In this document: one piece after another, positions 34,560-44,438 of the stretch
How the letters are laid out: every line of letters starts with the position of its first letter
Numbering within the stretch: position 1 is the stretch's first letter
Notes under the pieces: generated by a model
The model's database searches: none
The model's input: the letters and a program-made list of their open reading frames with translations, nothing else
Told to the model about the DNA's origin: nothing
Made by a program: the position numbers and the translations under genes
From: UBA5078 sp964538025
GTDB lineage: Bacteria > Pseudomonadota > Gammaproteobacteria > Pseudomonadales > Pseudohongiellaceae
Length of the DNA stretch: 64,000 nt
Reading direction: 5' to 3'
Assembly (NCBI GenBank): GCA_964538025.1
Contig: CAZICZ010000001.1
Span: forward strand, 186,001 to 250,000

Positions 34560-34919
34560 ATGGCCGGCCACCGCGTTTTCAGCATCGCCTTTTCCTCCGT
34601 CTATCCTGCCTATGTCGCCAAGGCCGAGCGCAAGCAGCGCAGCAAAGCAGAAGTGGACGAGATCATCTGTTGGCTTACCGGCTACTCTACGACGCAACTG
34701 CAGCAACAGATCGAGAGTGCCTGTGACCTCACGACCTTTTTTGCGCAGGCTCCGGCGCTAAATCCGCATCGCCGGCTGATTACCGGCACCGTGTGCGGAG
34801 TCCGGGTCGAAGAGGTGCCAGACCCACTGATGCAGAATATCCGCTACCTCGACAAGCTGATTGACGAGCTGGCAAAGGGCAAGGCGCTGGCAAAAATCCT
34901 GCGGCAGCCGGCGGCCTGA
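34560..34919 (+). CDS. DUF2200 family protein
   Basis: 119 residues. HRVFSIAFSSVYPAYVAKAERKQRSKAEVDEIICWLTGYS is the conserved DUF2200 N-terminus and NPHRRLITGTVCGVRVEEVPDPLMQNIRYLDKLIDELAKGK the conserved second half; length matches the family. AAGGAG precedes the ATG. The family's function is unknown; the fold is a small soluble alpha+beta domain. It appears to be monocistronic: 231 bases separate it from the TRAP genes, and the intervening hairpin AGGCGG/CCGCCT near 34936 has no T-run. Confidence 0.92.
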   Translation: MAGHRVFSIAFSSVYPAYVAKAERKQRSKAEVDEIICWLTGYSTTQLQQQIESACDLTTFFAQAPALNPHRRLITGTVCGVRVEEVPDPLMQNIRYLDKLIDELAKGKALAKILRQPAA

Positions 34920-35150
34920 TCGCCTCCCTGCGAGGCGGTTCCCCCGCCTGAATGATCACGCTTTGCGGACTCGTCCGATCGCACGGCATCCTCGTCCGAA
35001 GGGCCCGGTGCGCATTTGTGCTTTGAAATAAAATGTGGTTTCATCGACCGCCTTTGGAGAGCGCCCGGCCTCTCCCGTTCGTCGCCACACGCTGCTCGCA
35101 GTTCCTGCATTTGTGCGGGAGGCAGCACACCAAAAAAAGAACAATGCGAT

Positions 35151-36209
35151 ATGCGTACACGAAGCGTTGCAACTGGCACCTCCCCGAAAAAGCCCTTGCT
35201 TGCCACCAGGCTTCGTGCGCTGCTGGTCAGCCTGTGCGTGCTGCTCTTTGTGCATGCCTGCACGGAAGAACTCTCGGCCAACCGCCCCTATATTCTGACA
35301 ACGGCCACCGCGGGCGGCGCCTTCTATCCCATTGGCGTGGCGATGGCCACGATCTCCAAGTCCCAGCTGCAGCCCGAGCACAACATTTCGATTTCGGCGA
35401 TAAGCTCTGCCGGGTCACTCGAAAACGTCAAACTGCTGCGGGACAACGAGGCGCAGTTCGGCATTCTGCAGGGCATCTTTGCCGCCTGGGCCTGGGAAGG
35501 AAAAGGGCCCATCCGCAATCCCCAGACCAATATGCGCAGCGTGAGTGCGCTGTGGTTCAACGTAGAGCACTTTGTGCTGCTCAGCTCCCTGGTGCACGAA
35601 GGCACGCTGGCCGACCTCGGCACCCTCAACGGGGAACGTTTTGTGCTGGGGGCCCGCAATTCCGGTGCCGAGCAGTCCGGCCGCTTCATCCTGGAAACGC
35701 TCGGCATCGACTTTGAAGACGGCATGGCGCTGGCGTACATGGGCTATGAAGGCGCCGCCAGCGCGATGCAGGACGGTAACGTGGTGGGCATGAATGTCCC
35801 TGCGGGCGCACCGACGGCGGCAATCACGCAGGCCTTCGCACAGATGGGCGATCGCATCACCCTGCTCACGTTTTCGCAGGAAGAACTCAACCGCCTGAAC
35901 GCGCGCTACAACCTGTGGGACTGGTATGACTTTCCGGTGGGAACCTACCCGAACCTGAATTACGACACCCGTTCCATTGCGTCGCCGAACGTGCTCGTGG
36001 TCCGGGCGGATGTGCCGGATGAGGCGGTCTACCGTATTACCAAAATGATCTGGGAAAACCTGGCCACCCTGCAGGAAATCCACGCCGCCACCAAGGACAT
36101 GAAACTTGAACTGGCGCTGCGCGGCATGGTCGCGCCCCTGCACCCCGGCGCGCTGCGCTACTACCGCGAAATCGGTCTCGAGATTCCGCCGCACCTCATC
36201 ATGGAGTAA
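35151..36209 (+). CDS. TAXI-family TRAP transporter solute-binding protein
   Basis: The ATG at 35151 (352 residues) is the best of several starts because it leads straight into a signal peptide (LRALLVSLCVLLFVHA) with a possible lipid-modified Cys after it; no strong ribosome site is visible. The mature sequence has the TAXI hallmark TATAGGAFYPIGVAMATI and SAGSLENVKLLRDNEAQFGILQG. The protein binds a substrate (glutamate-like or organic acid in known cases) in the periplasm and hands it to the fused permease encoded 9 bases downstream. Substrate here unknown. Confidence 0.92.
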   Translation: MRTRSVATGTSPKKPLLATRLRALLVSLCVLLFVHACTEELSANRPYILTTATAGGAFYPIGVAMATISKSQLQPEHNISISAISSAGSLENVKLLRDNEAQFGILQGIFAAWAWEGKGPIRNPQTNMRSVSALWFNVEHFVLLSSLVHEGTLADLGTLNGERFVLGARNSGAEQSGRFILETLGIDFEDGMALAYMGYEGAASAMQDGNVVGMNVPAGAPTAAITQAFAQMGDRITLLTFSQEELNRLNARYNLWDWYDFPVGTYPNLNYDTRSIASPNVLVVRADVPDEAVYRITKMIWENLATLQEIHAATKDMKLELALRGMVAPLHPGALRYYREIGLEIPPHLIME

Positions 36210-36218
36210 GCCCGTTCG

Positions 36219-38219
36219 ATGAAATCGCCAATGCTGCGCTGGGCCGCCTTCCTGTTCGCCCTCTTTCACGTGTACACCAATCTGTTTGCATCGCTCTCCG
36301 AGCTGTGGTTCGCCGCCATTCACTTTGGTGGCTTTAGCGCGCTGTGCGCCTTCAGTGCCAATGAGCGACTGTCCGAACAGGGCCGTGCCCGGCAGTGGCA
36401 ATACGGGCTCAACATCCTGCTCGCCGTGCTTGCCATCGGTGTGCCTGTTTACCTGATGGTGTTTGAGAACGCGCTATACGCGCGGGAGGCGGAATTCATT
36501 CCGTCCGACTATGTGGTGTCCGCGATTGCCGTGGTCCTCGCGATCGAGTTTACCCGTCGCACGACAGGGTGGTTCACGCCCGGACTGATCCTGATCGCGC
36601 TGGCCTATATCCTGTTTCTCGGGCGCTACATCAGCGGCATTTTCTCCTTCCCCGGCTTGAGCATGGAAACCGTGCTCTACCGCAGTTTCTTCAGCGCGGA
36701 AGGCATGTTCGGCAGTACGGCGAACATCTCGGCAACCTACGTGTTCATGTTCATCCTGTTCGGGGCCTTCCTGCTCAAATCGGGCGCGGGCGAATTCATT
36801 ATTCGGCTGGCACGGGTCCTCGCCGGCCGCTTTACCGGCGGCGCAGCGCTCGTGGCCGTGGTCGGCTCCGGCCTCATGGGCTCTGTCTCCGGCAGTGCGG
36901 TGGCCAACACGGTGTCCACGGGCGTCATCACCATTCCGATGATGAAGCGCTCCGGGTTCCCCCCTCAGTTTGCCGCGGGCGTTGAGGCGGCGGCGTCCAC
37001 CGGCGGCGCGCTCATGCCCCCCATCATGGGCGCGGGCGCCTTCGTCATGGCCGGTTACACCCAGCTGCCCTACACCCAGATTGTCGCGGTGTCGATCCTG
37101 CCGGCGCTGCTTTATTTCCTCACCGTCGCCTACTTTGTCCGCATCGAGGCCAAGCGCCTGAACCTGCTGCCGGAGAACATCGAGCAGTCCGAAAGCCTGC
37201 GCACCGTGCTGCGGGAGGGGTGGCACTTTGCCCTGCCCCTGGGCGTCCTGATCGGCAGCCTGATCATCGGTTATACCGCACTTCTGGCCGCGGTCTTCGC
37301 CATTGCCGCCACCATTGCCGCGTCCTGGATCTCCCCCAGGCCCATGTCGCTGAACGACTGTTTCGATGCCACGGTGGACGGCGTGCGCAACATGACCGCC
37401 ACGGCCTTGCTGCTGGTCGCCGTGGGGCTGATCATCAATGTGGTCACGACGACCGGCGTGGGCAATGCCTTCTCCCTGATGATTGTGGAATGGGCGCAGG
37501 GCAACCTGCTGATCACCATCGCACTGGTCGCGCTGGCCTCCCTGATTCTGGGCATGGGGCTCCCGGTGACAGCGTCCTACATCGTGCTGGCGACGATGTC
37601 GGCGCCGGTGATTTATGATCTGATCGCCCAGGATTACCTGTTGCAGGCTCTGCAGGCGAGCGACCTGCCGACCTCGGTGCGCGCCACGCTGAGCCTGTTC
37701 GGCGGTGACCCCGTGGTGGCGCTGCGGGAGATGCCGCTGGAGATGCGCCAGCTGCTGCGCGCAGAACTGCTCGACCCCGCCGTCCTGTCCGGCATGCTGC
37801 TCAGTGCTCACCTGATCATTTTCTGGTTATCCCAGGACAGCAACATCACGCCTCCGGTGTGCTTGGCCGCCTTTGCCGCCGCCGGCATCGCTGGCACCCG
37901 GCCGATGGCCACGGGCATGACGTCGTGGAAACTGGCAAAAGGCCTGTATCTGATCCCCGTCCTGTTCGCGTATTCGCCTCTGATCTCGGGCACCTGGCCG
38001 GAGCGGCTTGAGGAGTTCGGCTGGTCCTGCCTCGGGCTCTATGCGCTGGCCGGCATCCTGCAATGGCGCCTCGACCGTCCCCTGAACCTGCTAACGGCGG
38101 CCCTGCTGCTTCTATCAGCCTTCCTGCTGATGTGGGCTCCCCTGATGAATCTGTATCATCTTGCAGGCGCCGCCGTGCTGTTTGGCGTGATATTCTGGCA
38201 AAAACGCATCCCCGCCTGA
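36219..38219 (+). CDS. TRAP transporter fused permease (DctQ+DctM type)
   Basis: 666 residues, almost entirely membrane segments. An N-terminal part of about four helices (small DctQ-like) is fused to a long DctM-like part with the TRAP large-subunit motifs SGSAVANTVSTGVITIPMMKRSGFPPQFAAGVEAAASTGGALMPPIMGAGAFVMA (about 225-280) and LGMGLPVTASYIVLATMSAPV (about 445). Such fused permeases are the normal partners of TAXI binding proteins. It imports an organic acid using the sodium or proton gradient. It forms an operon with the binding-protein gene. Confidence 0.94.
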   Translation: MKSPMLRWAAFLFALFHVYTNLFASLSELWFAAIHFGGFSALCAFSANERLSEQGRARQWQYGLNILLAVLAIGVPVYLMVFENALYAREAEFIPSDYVVSAIAVVLAIEFTRRTTGWFTPGLILIALAYILFLGRYISGIFSFPGLSMETVLYRSFFSAEGMFGSTANISATYVFMFILFGAFLLKSGAGEFIIRLARVLAGRFTGGAALVAVVGSGLMGSVSGSAVANTVSTGVITIPMMKRSGFPPQFAAGVEAAASTGGALMPPIMGAGAFVMAGYTQLPYTQIVAVSILPALLYFLTVAYFVRIEAKRLNLLPENIEQSESLRTVLREGWHFALPLGVLIGSLIIGYTALLAAVFAIAATIAASWISPRPMSLNDCFDATVDGVRNMTATALLLVAVGLIINVVTTTGVGNAFSLMIVEWAQGNLLITIALVALASLILGMGLPVTASYIVLATMSAPVIYDLIAQDYLLQALQASDLPTSVRATLSLFGGDPVVALREMPLEMRQLLRAELLDPAVLSGMLLSAHLIIFWLSQDSNITPPVCLAAFAAAGIAGTRPMATGMTSWKLAKGLYLIPVLFAYSPLISGTWPERLEEFGWSCLGLYALAGILQWRLDRPLNLLTAALLLLSAFLLMWAPLMNLYHLAGAAVLFGVIFWQKRIPA

Positions 38220-38250
38220 TTCCTCGGGCAACACGCGACGACCCGGCATC

Positions 38251-38640
38251 ATGTTTTCAGAAAAGGAACTGAACCTCGAAGAGACCGACCTGCGGGAGCA
38301 GATTGCCCTGCTGTCCGAACAGGAGCGCGCCCTTTACGAGACACTTGAGACCAACGCCTTCAAGCAACCGGGCACCTATGCTCTCCTGAACGCCTTGTTC
38401 TTCGTTGGAGCGCACCACTTTTATCTGCAACGCTGGTTGCGCGGCCTGTTGAGCATTGTGCTTGGTTTGATTGCCTTGTTTTTGCTTCTGGGCACCGCCC
38501 TTGTTTATGGGGCAATACTCCTGCTCGCCATGGCGATTATTGAAATTCCGCAGCTCCTCAATTACCGCCATCTGGTCCACGCCTACAACAACAAGGCCAT
38601 GCGCCGCTGTTTGCGCGAGGCTCGAAAATCCCTTCGATAA
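38251..38640 (+). CDS. TM2-like domain membrane protein
   Basis: 129 residues. The first 40 are charged and possibly coiled-coil (LREQIALLSEQERALYETLE). Then come two membrane helices: ALLNALFFVGAHHFYLQRWLRGLLSIVLG matches the TM2 domain pattern (G-x-H-x-F-Y-L-x..W-x..G), followed by FLLLGTALVYGAILLLAMAIIEI. A basic tail ends the protein. TM2 proteins have no settled function in bacteria. It is 31 bases after the TRAP permease gene and might be read through from it. Confidence 0.75.
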   Translation: MFSEKELNLEETDLREQIALLSEQERALYETLETNAFKQPGTYALLNALFFVGAHHFYLQRWLRGLLSIVLGLIALFLLLGTALVYGAILLLAMAIIEIPQLLNYRHLVHAYNNKAMRRCLREARKSLR

Positions 38641-38743
38641 TCCCTATTCGCTCATGATAGGATGCCCGGCCTGAGCTCAGCCAAGGGCCCTTTTTGCAGG
38701 CACCGTTTGATCAACACCGCACCGCGGAGCAGGACAGACCACT

Positions 38744-39685
38744 GTGGCAATGACACTCGTTTTATTCGTGACCGGCCTCTTGATTCTGGTGGGAGGCGCC
38801 GAAAGTCTTGTAAGGGGCAGCTCTGCCCTCGCCCTGCGTCTGGGCGTGACCCCGCTCGTGATCGGCCTCACCGTGGTGGCCTTTGGTACCAGCAGTCCCG
38901 AACTCGCCGTTAGCATCGAATCCGCCCTCAAGGGCAGCAGCTCCATCGCGCTGGGCAATGTGATCGGCTCCAATATTGCCAACATCGGTCTCATCCTCGG
39001 TGTCACCGCCATGATCCGCCCGATGCATGTGCAGCCCTCCCTGCTGCGCGAGCAAATTCCCCTGATGATCGTCATCTCGTTTGTGATCTGGTTCATGGCC
39101 TCCGACCAGCAAATCGGCTTGATTGATGGCGCCGTGCTGGTGGCGTGTCTGGTCGGGTTTCTGGTCCACAGCTATCGCATTTCCAAGGAGGGTGGCGAAG
39201 AAGAGGAGGAGATTCTTCCCTGCGAAGTGATGACCCTCAAAAACAACACCTGGTTCTGTATCCTGCTGATCATCATCGGTCTTGGCGGCCTGATTGGCGG
39301 CGGCATGCTCTTCGTGAACAGTGCCGTGGAAATCGCGCGAATTTTTGAGGTGGACGAGGCCATTATCGGCCTGACCATCGTGGCCATCGGCACCAGCATG
39401 CCGGAGCTGGCCACCTCGGTCGTGGCCGCCATCCGCAAGGAATCGGACATCGCCATCGGCAATATCGTCGGCTCCAATATTTTCAATATCCTGGCCATTC
39501 TCGGCATTGCCTCGCTGATTCACCCGCTTTCCGGTGCGGGGTTCACGAAGGTGGATTATCTGGTGATGATCAGCTTCTCCGTGATCCTGCTGCCGATGGC
39601 CTGGAGCGGCCGCACCCTGAGCCGCCCCGAGGGGACGGTGCTGCTGCTCGGCTATCTCAGCTATATGGCGTATATCTGGCCCTGA
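38744..39685 (+). CDS. calcium/sodium antiporter (CaCA family, YrbG-like)
   Basis: 313 residues with ten or eleven hydrophobic segments. The duplicated alpha repeats are clear: VVAFGTSSPELAVSIESAL...GNVIGSNIANIGLILG (about 45-90) and VAIGTSMPELATSVVAAI...GNIVGSNIFNILAILG (about 215-255). An acidic loop EGGEEEEEILP sits between halves. It exchanges sodium or protons for Ca2+ at the inner membrane. Ahead lies TAGGAT (about 38656), a possible -10. Single-gene unit by position. Confidence 0.94.
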   Translation: MAMTLVLFVTGLLILVGGAESLVRGSSALALRLGVTPLVIGLTVVAFGTSSPELAVSIESALKGSSSIALGNVIGSNIANIGLILGVTAMIRPMHVQPSLLREQIPLMIVISFVIWFMASDQQIGLIDGAVLVACLVGFLVHSYRISKEGGEEEEEILPCEVMTLKNNTWFCILLIIIGLGGLIGGGMLFVNSAVEIARIFEVDEAIIGLTIVAIGTSMPELATSVVAAIRKESDIAIGNIVGSNIFNILAILGIASLIHPLSGAGFTKVDYLVMISFSVILLPMAWSGRTLSRPEGTVLLLGYLSYMAYIWP

Positions 39686-39759
39686 GGCCATCGAGACAGG
39701 TTGCACGTGACCGGTCGGTGCGCCGGTCCTGTTTCCCATCTTTCCTGTAAGGGCACCCC

Positions 39760-41097
39760 ATGTCAGGTCACCGCCGCCTCCTGCGATTTCCCGCCCCGCT
39801 GATTCGAGCAGCCACCCTGTTGCGTGAACGCTTTCCCCTGAGCCTGCAGGGACTGGCCCTGCTCGTGATCGCCCTTTTGGCCCTGCGGGTATACGGATAT
39901 GGCCGCATGGATCTGGTGGTGTTTGCGCTGGCCGTCTGTGCACTGGCGATTGTCTGTTTCTCGACAGTGATTGTGGTCTTGGGCGGGCTGATCCTGCGCC
40001 ATCAGATTCAGCACCAGCTGGAGATGGACGCGCTGCTGCGCCGTCAGCCCCTTCGCATCAAGGTGGAGGCCGGTTATCCCAATCTGACAGGCTTCCGTCT
40101 CGCCACCATGCCGTGGCTCCCCCTGATCAGCGTGTCCTGGGACATTGTCTATCCCGACTCCATTCGCACCCGCCTGCAGCTGGACGATGACGATGCGCAA
40201 TGGGAAGAGGAAATCCTGCCTGCGCGACGTTGCCGAAGTCAGCGCATCACCCGTTTGTTCACGGTACGGGATGTGCTGGGATTCAGCCGTTTTCGCTGGC
40301 GCTTCACGCAGGAGGGCGAGTTGCTGGCCCTGCCACAGGCCGGCAATGTGAAGGCCCTGCCGCTGCTGCGCTCTCTCACCGCCGAGGACGGCATTCCCGA
40401 CCCCGGCGGCAATCCCGAGGGGGATCGCATGGAGATTCGTCCCTATGTGCCCGGTGACTCCGTGCGCAATATCCTGTGGAAGGTCTATGCCCGCAATCGT
40501 CACCTGACGGTGCGCCTGCCGGAGCGTAGCGTCTATCACAGCGCCCGCACCCTGGCGTATCTGGTATCGAGCCCGCACGATGAAGCAGCCGCGGCGGTGG
40601 CGCGCGTGGCGGTGGAGTCTGGCGCGCTCGGCCAGGACTGGGTCTTCGGGGCGGACGGCAGCCAGACCACAAGCTCGCAGGTGGATGAGGCGCTGACCCT
40701 GATTGCCGGGAGCCGCGCGCTCGACGGCCCGCTGCCCTATGGCCTCGATACCTTCCTGCTCGGACAGGGCGCTCTGGGGGGCACACACTGTGTCGTGTTT
40801 GCCAGCGCAGAGCTGGCCCCCTGGCTGGGGCAGCTGCGCCAGACCCTGTCCCGGTTTCGCGTACGCTTCTCCGTGGTGCTGGCCACCGACGGGCTGGCAC
40901 GGGAAGAGGCCTTGCCTCTGTGGCAACGGTGGGTCTACCGCAGGCCTCAGGCTCCGTCACACGCGCCAACGGGTGAGCGCACACCGCTTGCCGATCTGAG
41001 CCGTTTGTTGACGGAACTCGGTCAACTTGTAGAATCGACCCTGGTGGTGGACCGCCACACGGGACAGAGTTTTGATCACCGCATGAACCGCCTGTAA
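39760..41097 (+). CDS. DUF58 domain protein
   Basis: 445 residues. Two membrane helices (about 28-48 and 55-80) are followed by a soluble region with the DUF58 signature GDRMEIRPYVPGDSVRNILWKVYARNRHLTVRLPERS (about 222-258) and a VWA-like C-terminal part. In other genomes DUF58 proteins partner a MoxR AAA+ ATPase and a TgpA-like transglutaminase; both are encoded next here. The complex is thought to chaperone or activate envelope proteins. A short palindromic hairpin follows immediately after the stop. Confidence 0.87.
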   Translation: MSGHRRLLRFPAPLIRAATLLRERFPLSLQGLALLVIALLALRVYGYGRMDLVVFALAVCALAIVCFSTVIVVLGGLILRHQIQHQLEMDALLRRQPLRIKVEAGYPNLTGFRLATMPWLPLISVSWDIVYPDSIRTRLQLDDDDAQWEEEILPARRCRSQRITRLFTVRDVLGFSRFRWRFTQEGELLALPQAGNVKALPLLRSLTAEDGIPDPGGNPEGDRMEIRPYVPGDSVRNILWKVYARNRHLTVRLPERSVYHSARTLAYLVSSPHDEAAAAVARVAVESGALGQDWVFGADGSQTTSSQVDEALTLIAGSRALDGPLPYGLDTFLLGQGALGGTHCVVFASAELAPWLGQLRQTLSRFRVRFSVVLATDGLAREEALPLWQRWVYRRPQAPSHAPTGERTPLADLSRLLTELGQLVESTLVVDRHTGQSFDHRMNRL

Positions 41098-41099
41098 GC

Positions 41100-41116
41100 G
41101 AGTCTCGTCGAGACTC
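41100..41116. promoter_or_regulatory. perfect palindromic stem-loop between DUF58 and transglutaminase genes
   Basis: GAGTCTCG-T-CGAGACTC begins 2 bases after the DUF58 stop and lies in the 62-base gap of the operon. It lacks a T-run, so it is more likely an mRNA processing or stability element, or a protein-binding palindrome, than a terminator. Confidence 0.35.
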
Positions 41117-41159
41117 CCAATGCGCCAACCCAACTGGCTGAGCTGATGACGCAACGACC

Positions 41160-43307
41160 ATGAACCGAGAACCAGCCTTCCCCCAACGGCTTCCCTCCGG
41201 CCTGCGCGCGCTCATTATCGCTTGCAGTTTTTGGGTGCTCAGCCTGTCGCTGACAACCGCCCCCGGTTCGTTCGCCGCCTTTGCGGGGGGCCTGCTGGCG
41301 TGCCTGGCCAGCGACCGGATGCTGCCGCGACCACCTCTGGTGCAGCTGCGATTGGGCGTCATCGCCGCCCTTGTGGTTTTGTGCCTGATCCTGGGAATCG
41401 GCCTCGCCACCCTGCTGACCGGGAGTGCCGCCTTCTCTGCGCTGGTCGGTGCCATCCCGGCCTACGAGACCGGCGAGGTGCTGCAGTGGCTGCTGTTCAG
41501 CAGCGGTGTGTGCGTCCTGCTGCGTAGCCTCGCACACCGCATCACCTTCGGGCGTGTTCTGGAGATTCTGTTTGTCGCCACCGCCTTTGTGATCACCCTC
41601 GCGGCCCATCGCCAGGGCATGATTCACCGGCCGTTTTTCCTCGGCGATTTTGCGCTCTCGCGCGGCATCGACCCCAGCTCCATCCTGCTGGCCTTTGGGT
41701 GTCTGGCGGTCCTGTCGCTCAGTGCGCTGCTGATGATGGAGAACAATCCGCGTCGACTTCCCTATCACTTCACGGTGCTCGGACTTCTGTGCTTTTCCCT
41801 GCTGATCTACGTGCAGTTTTTCGGCCTGCCCACCCCCAGCATGACCGATGATCTTGGCCTGACCGGCGCGGCGCGCGAAGCCGGCGCCGCGCAGGACGAG
41901 AACCCCTTCCGCGACGGCCAGAACGACACCAGTGACATGCAGGCACCGGTGGCCGTGGTGCTGTTCCGGGACGACTACGAACCCGAGGGGGGCTCCTATT
42001 ATTTCCGCGAATCGGCCTATTCGGACTTCAATGGCCAGATGCTGGTGGTGCCCACGCAGGACACTCTGGACGAGGACCTGATCGACTTCTTCACGCCGAC
42101 CCGGACGCAGATCAGTGAACCCCTGCCCTCACCGGATCTGCGCAAACCCGTGCGGACAACGATTGGCCTGCTGGCCCCGCACCGCACCCCCTTCGGGCTC
42201 GACACCCCGGTGGCCTACGAGAACACACCCAACCCGAATTCCCTGCGCTTCAAGCAAACCTATGACGCCTATTCGCAGGTTCCGCAATACCAGTTTTCCG
42301 ACCTGATCGGGCGCGAGGCGGGAGACCCGCGCTGGACGCAGGCGCAGCGGGACGCCTACCTTGCGCTGCCGGATGATCCCCGTTACCGGGCATTGGCCGA
42401 ATCCCTGATAGCGCAGCTGCGTCCGGAGTTTGCCGATGACCCCTATGCCAAGGCGCTGGCGATCAAGGATTACCTCGACCGCAACGGGATCTACAGCCTC
42501 AAAAACGAGCACGCCTATGCCCAGGACCCCGCAGCCTCCTTCCTGTTTGGGGACCTGACGGGCTACTGCATGCACTTTGCCTTTGCCGCGACCTATCTTT
42601 ACCGCAGCATCGGCCTGCCCGCTCGCGTGGGCATAGGCTACTCCGTCCCGGCCAGCAACCGTGCCGGCGGGTCCTCGCTGCTGATTCAGGCGATCAATGG
42701 CCATGCCTGGCCGGAGCTTTATCTGGAGGGCATTGGCTGGACGATCATCGACCCGGCCCCCTCGCGCACACTGGTGGACATGTCGGTGGACCCGCAGAAC
42801 AGCCTGCAGCAGTTGCTCGGCGACATGCTGCGGGACGAAGCCAGCTTCGACGCCTTCATGGAATCCCAACAGGAGAGCGGGCTGCCCCTGGCGACCGTGT
42901 TGCGAACACTGCAGGGGCTGCTGCTGCTCCTTCTGCTGACGGCCTATGCCATCAAGGTGTATCGCCAGCAGGTGCCCTATCATGCGGCGCCGGCGCAGCG
43001 TTACCGGCTCAGCTACCGCGCGACCCTCGACAGTCTGGGGGCCCTGGGATTACGTCGCCGCTATGGCGAAAGCCGCGAAGCGTTTGCTGCGCGCATGAGT
43101 GCGATGAGCCCCAGTTTTGCCGAAATGACGCGTTTCCATCTGCGCGCCGCCCTCACGCAGGATCCTGCAGTGCGTGGTGCCCAGACACAACAGACCGACT
43201 GGCAAGCGCTGGATCGGCGTGTCCGGACGGAACTGCACGCCCGTCTTCCCTGGTGGCGACGGCTGCTGGCCCTCATCAATCCCGTCTCGTGGCTTTACAC
43301 CCATTGA
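41160..43307 (+). CDS. TgpA-like membrane transglutaminase
   Basis: 715 residues. The N-terminal ~225 residues contain six or seven membrane helices; residues ~230-560 form a periplasmic domain with the transglutaminase triad Cys470 (LTGYCMHFA), His515 (NGHAWPELYL) and Asp531 (TIIDPAP); a last helix (about 583-600) and a cytoplasmic tail of ~115 residues follow. This is the layout of Pseudomonas TgpA, an essential inner-membrane protein linked to envelope integrity. The neighbours DUF58 and MoxR are the usual partners. Firm family call; substrate unknown. Confidence 0.92.
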   Translation: MNREPAFPQRLPSGLRALIIACSFWVLSLSLTTAPGSFAAFAGGLLACLASDRMLPRPPLVQLRLGVIAALVVLCLILGIGLATLLTGSAAFSALVGAIPAYETGEVLQWLLFSSGVCVLLRSLAHRITFGRVLEILFVATAFVITLAAHRQGMIHRPFFLGDFALSRGIDPSSILLAFGCLAVLSLSALLMMENNPRRLPYHFTVLGLLCFSLLIYVQFFGLPTPSMTDDLGLTGAAREAGAAQDENPFRDGQNDTSDMQAPVAVVLFRDDYEPEGGSYYFRESAYSDFNGQMLVVPTQDTLDEDLIDFFTPTRTQISEPLPSPDLRKPVRTTIGLLAPHRTPFGLDTPVAYENTPNPNSLRFKQTYDAYSQVPQYQFSDLIGREAGDPRWTQAQRDAYLALPDDPRYRALAESLIAQLRPEFADDPYAKALAIKDYLDRNGIYSLKNEHAYAQDPAASFLFGDLTGYCMHFAFAATYLYRSIGLPARVGIGYSVPASNRAGGSSLLIQAINGHAWPELYLEGIGWTIIDPAPSRTLVDMSVDPQNSLQQLLGDMLRDEASFDAFMESQQESGLPLATVLRTLQGLLLLLLLTAYAIKVYRQQVPYHAAPAQRYRLSYRATLDSLGALGLRRRYGESREAFAARMSAMSPSFAEMTRFHLRAALTQDPAVRGAQTQQTDWQALDRRVRTELHARLPWWRRLLALINPVSWLYTH

Positions 43308-43359
43308 GCACGCAGCACGTCCCCGTGCCCCAACGACCCCTAAGCCCCGGAGAACAGGA

Positions 43360-44430
43360 ATGAGCCTGGAAGCCCTGAACGAAGTGTCCTCAGAACCCGC
43401 CGCGACCCCGTCGCCCTCCACCACAGCCCCCTCGGCTGCATTGGCTGACGCCTCGGCAGTGCTGGCGCGGCTGTCTCAGGCAGTCAAGGCGCAGGTGATC
43501 GGTCGCGACGACGTGGTGGAGTTGGTCATCATCGCACTGATCGCCGATGGCCATGTGCTGTTGGAGGATTTTCCCGGTTCGGGCAAAACAACCCTGGCGA
43601 AGGCGCTGGGCGAGGCGATCGTCACGACGCCGGAGGACCGGAACGAGGAGACGCTGGCCGCGATAGTGCCCTTCCGCCGCATCCAGTTTACGCCCGACCT
43701 GCTGCCCTCGGATGTCACCGGTGGCACTGTCTTCGATGCCAATGCCAACCATTTCCACTTTCGCCACGGGCCGCTGTTCGCGCACGTGGTGCTGGCGGAC
43801 GAGATCAACCGCACCAGCCCCAAGGTGCAGGCTGCCATGCTGGAAGCCATGGGCGAAAAGCAGGTCACCGTGGACAACACCACCTACCCGCTGGATGACC
43901 TGTTCTTTGTGATCGCTACCCAGAACCCGCTCGACATGGTGGGCACCTACCCCCTGCCGACGCCGCAGCTCGACCGTTTCCTGTTCAAGATCACAATGAC
44001 CCATATCGCGCGCGAGGCTGAACTGGACGTCCTTGCCACCTACAAGTCCCGGCGCGAAAACGCCGAGGGGAAAGCCTTGCGCGTCACTCGCACCGACGTC
44101 CTGCGTGCACGGCGCACCATCGAGGCCGAGGTGGAGATTGCCCCCACCATCGCCACGGCACTGGTCGATATTTCCCGTAATCTGCGCGCGGACGAGCGCG
44201 TGCTGCAGGGCAATTCCACCCGCAGCCTGGTGCTGATGCTGCCCGCACTGCAGGTACTCGCGGCGCTGCGCGGGCGGGATTACGTCAGTGCCCAGGATAT
44301 CGAGACCCTGCTGCCGCGGGTGCTGGGGCACCGTGTCGAGCTCGCGCCCGGCGTAGGGGACCTGAGCCGCGTCCTGCGCGACTGCATGCAGGAACCGATG
44401 GAGCAGCTGGCCCGCGCCACGCTGCGATAG
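43360..44430 (+). CDS. MoxR family AAA+ ATPase
   Basis: ATG 43360 is preceded by GGAGA with a 6-base gap; earlier in-frame starts read through the end of the transglutaminase gene. 356 residues: a ~30-residue Ala/Ser/Thr/Pro-rich leader, then Walker A EDFPGSGKTTLAKA (about 82-95), Walker B VVLADEINRTSPKVQ (about 145), sensor ATQNPLDMVGTYPLP and the lid domain with RSLVLMLPALQVLAALRGRDYV. MoxR ATPases remodel partner proteins together with VWA/DUF58 proteins. Here it is third in the operon, whereas it usually comes first. Confidence 0.94.
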   Translation: MSLEALNEVSSEPAATPSPSTTAPSAALADASAVLARLSQAVKAQVIGRDDVVELVIIALIADGHVLLEDFPGSGKTTLAKALGEAIVTTPEDRNEETLAAIVPFRRIQFTPDLLPSDVTGGTVFDANANHFHFRHGPLFAHVVLADEINRTSPKVQAAMLEAMGEKQVTVDNTTYPLDDLFFVIATQNPLDMVGTYPLPTPQLDRFLFKITMTHIAREAELDVLATYKSRRENAEGKALRVTRTDVLRARRTIEAEVEIAPTIATALVDISRNLRADERVLQGNSTRSLVLMLPALQVLAALRGRDYVSAQDIETLLPRVLGHRVELAPGVGDLSRVLRDCMQEPMEQLARATLR

Positions 44431-44438
44431 GTCCGTCC

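Noticed and set aside
34936..34955. Terminator after DUF2200
   Set aside because: AGGCGG/CCGCCT can pair but there is no T-run after it, so I did not annotate it as an intrinsic terminator.
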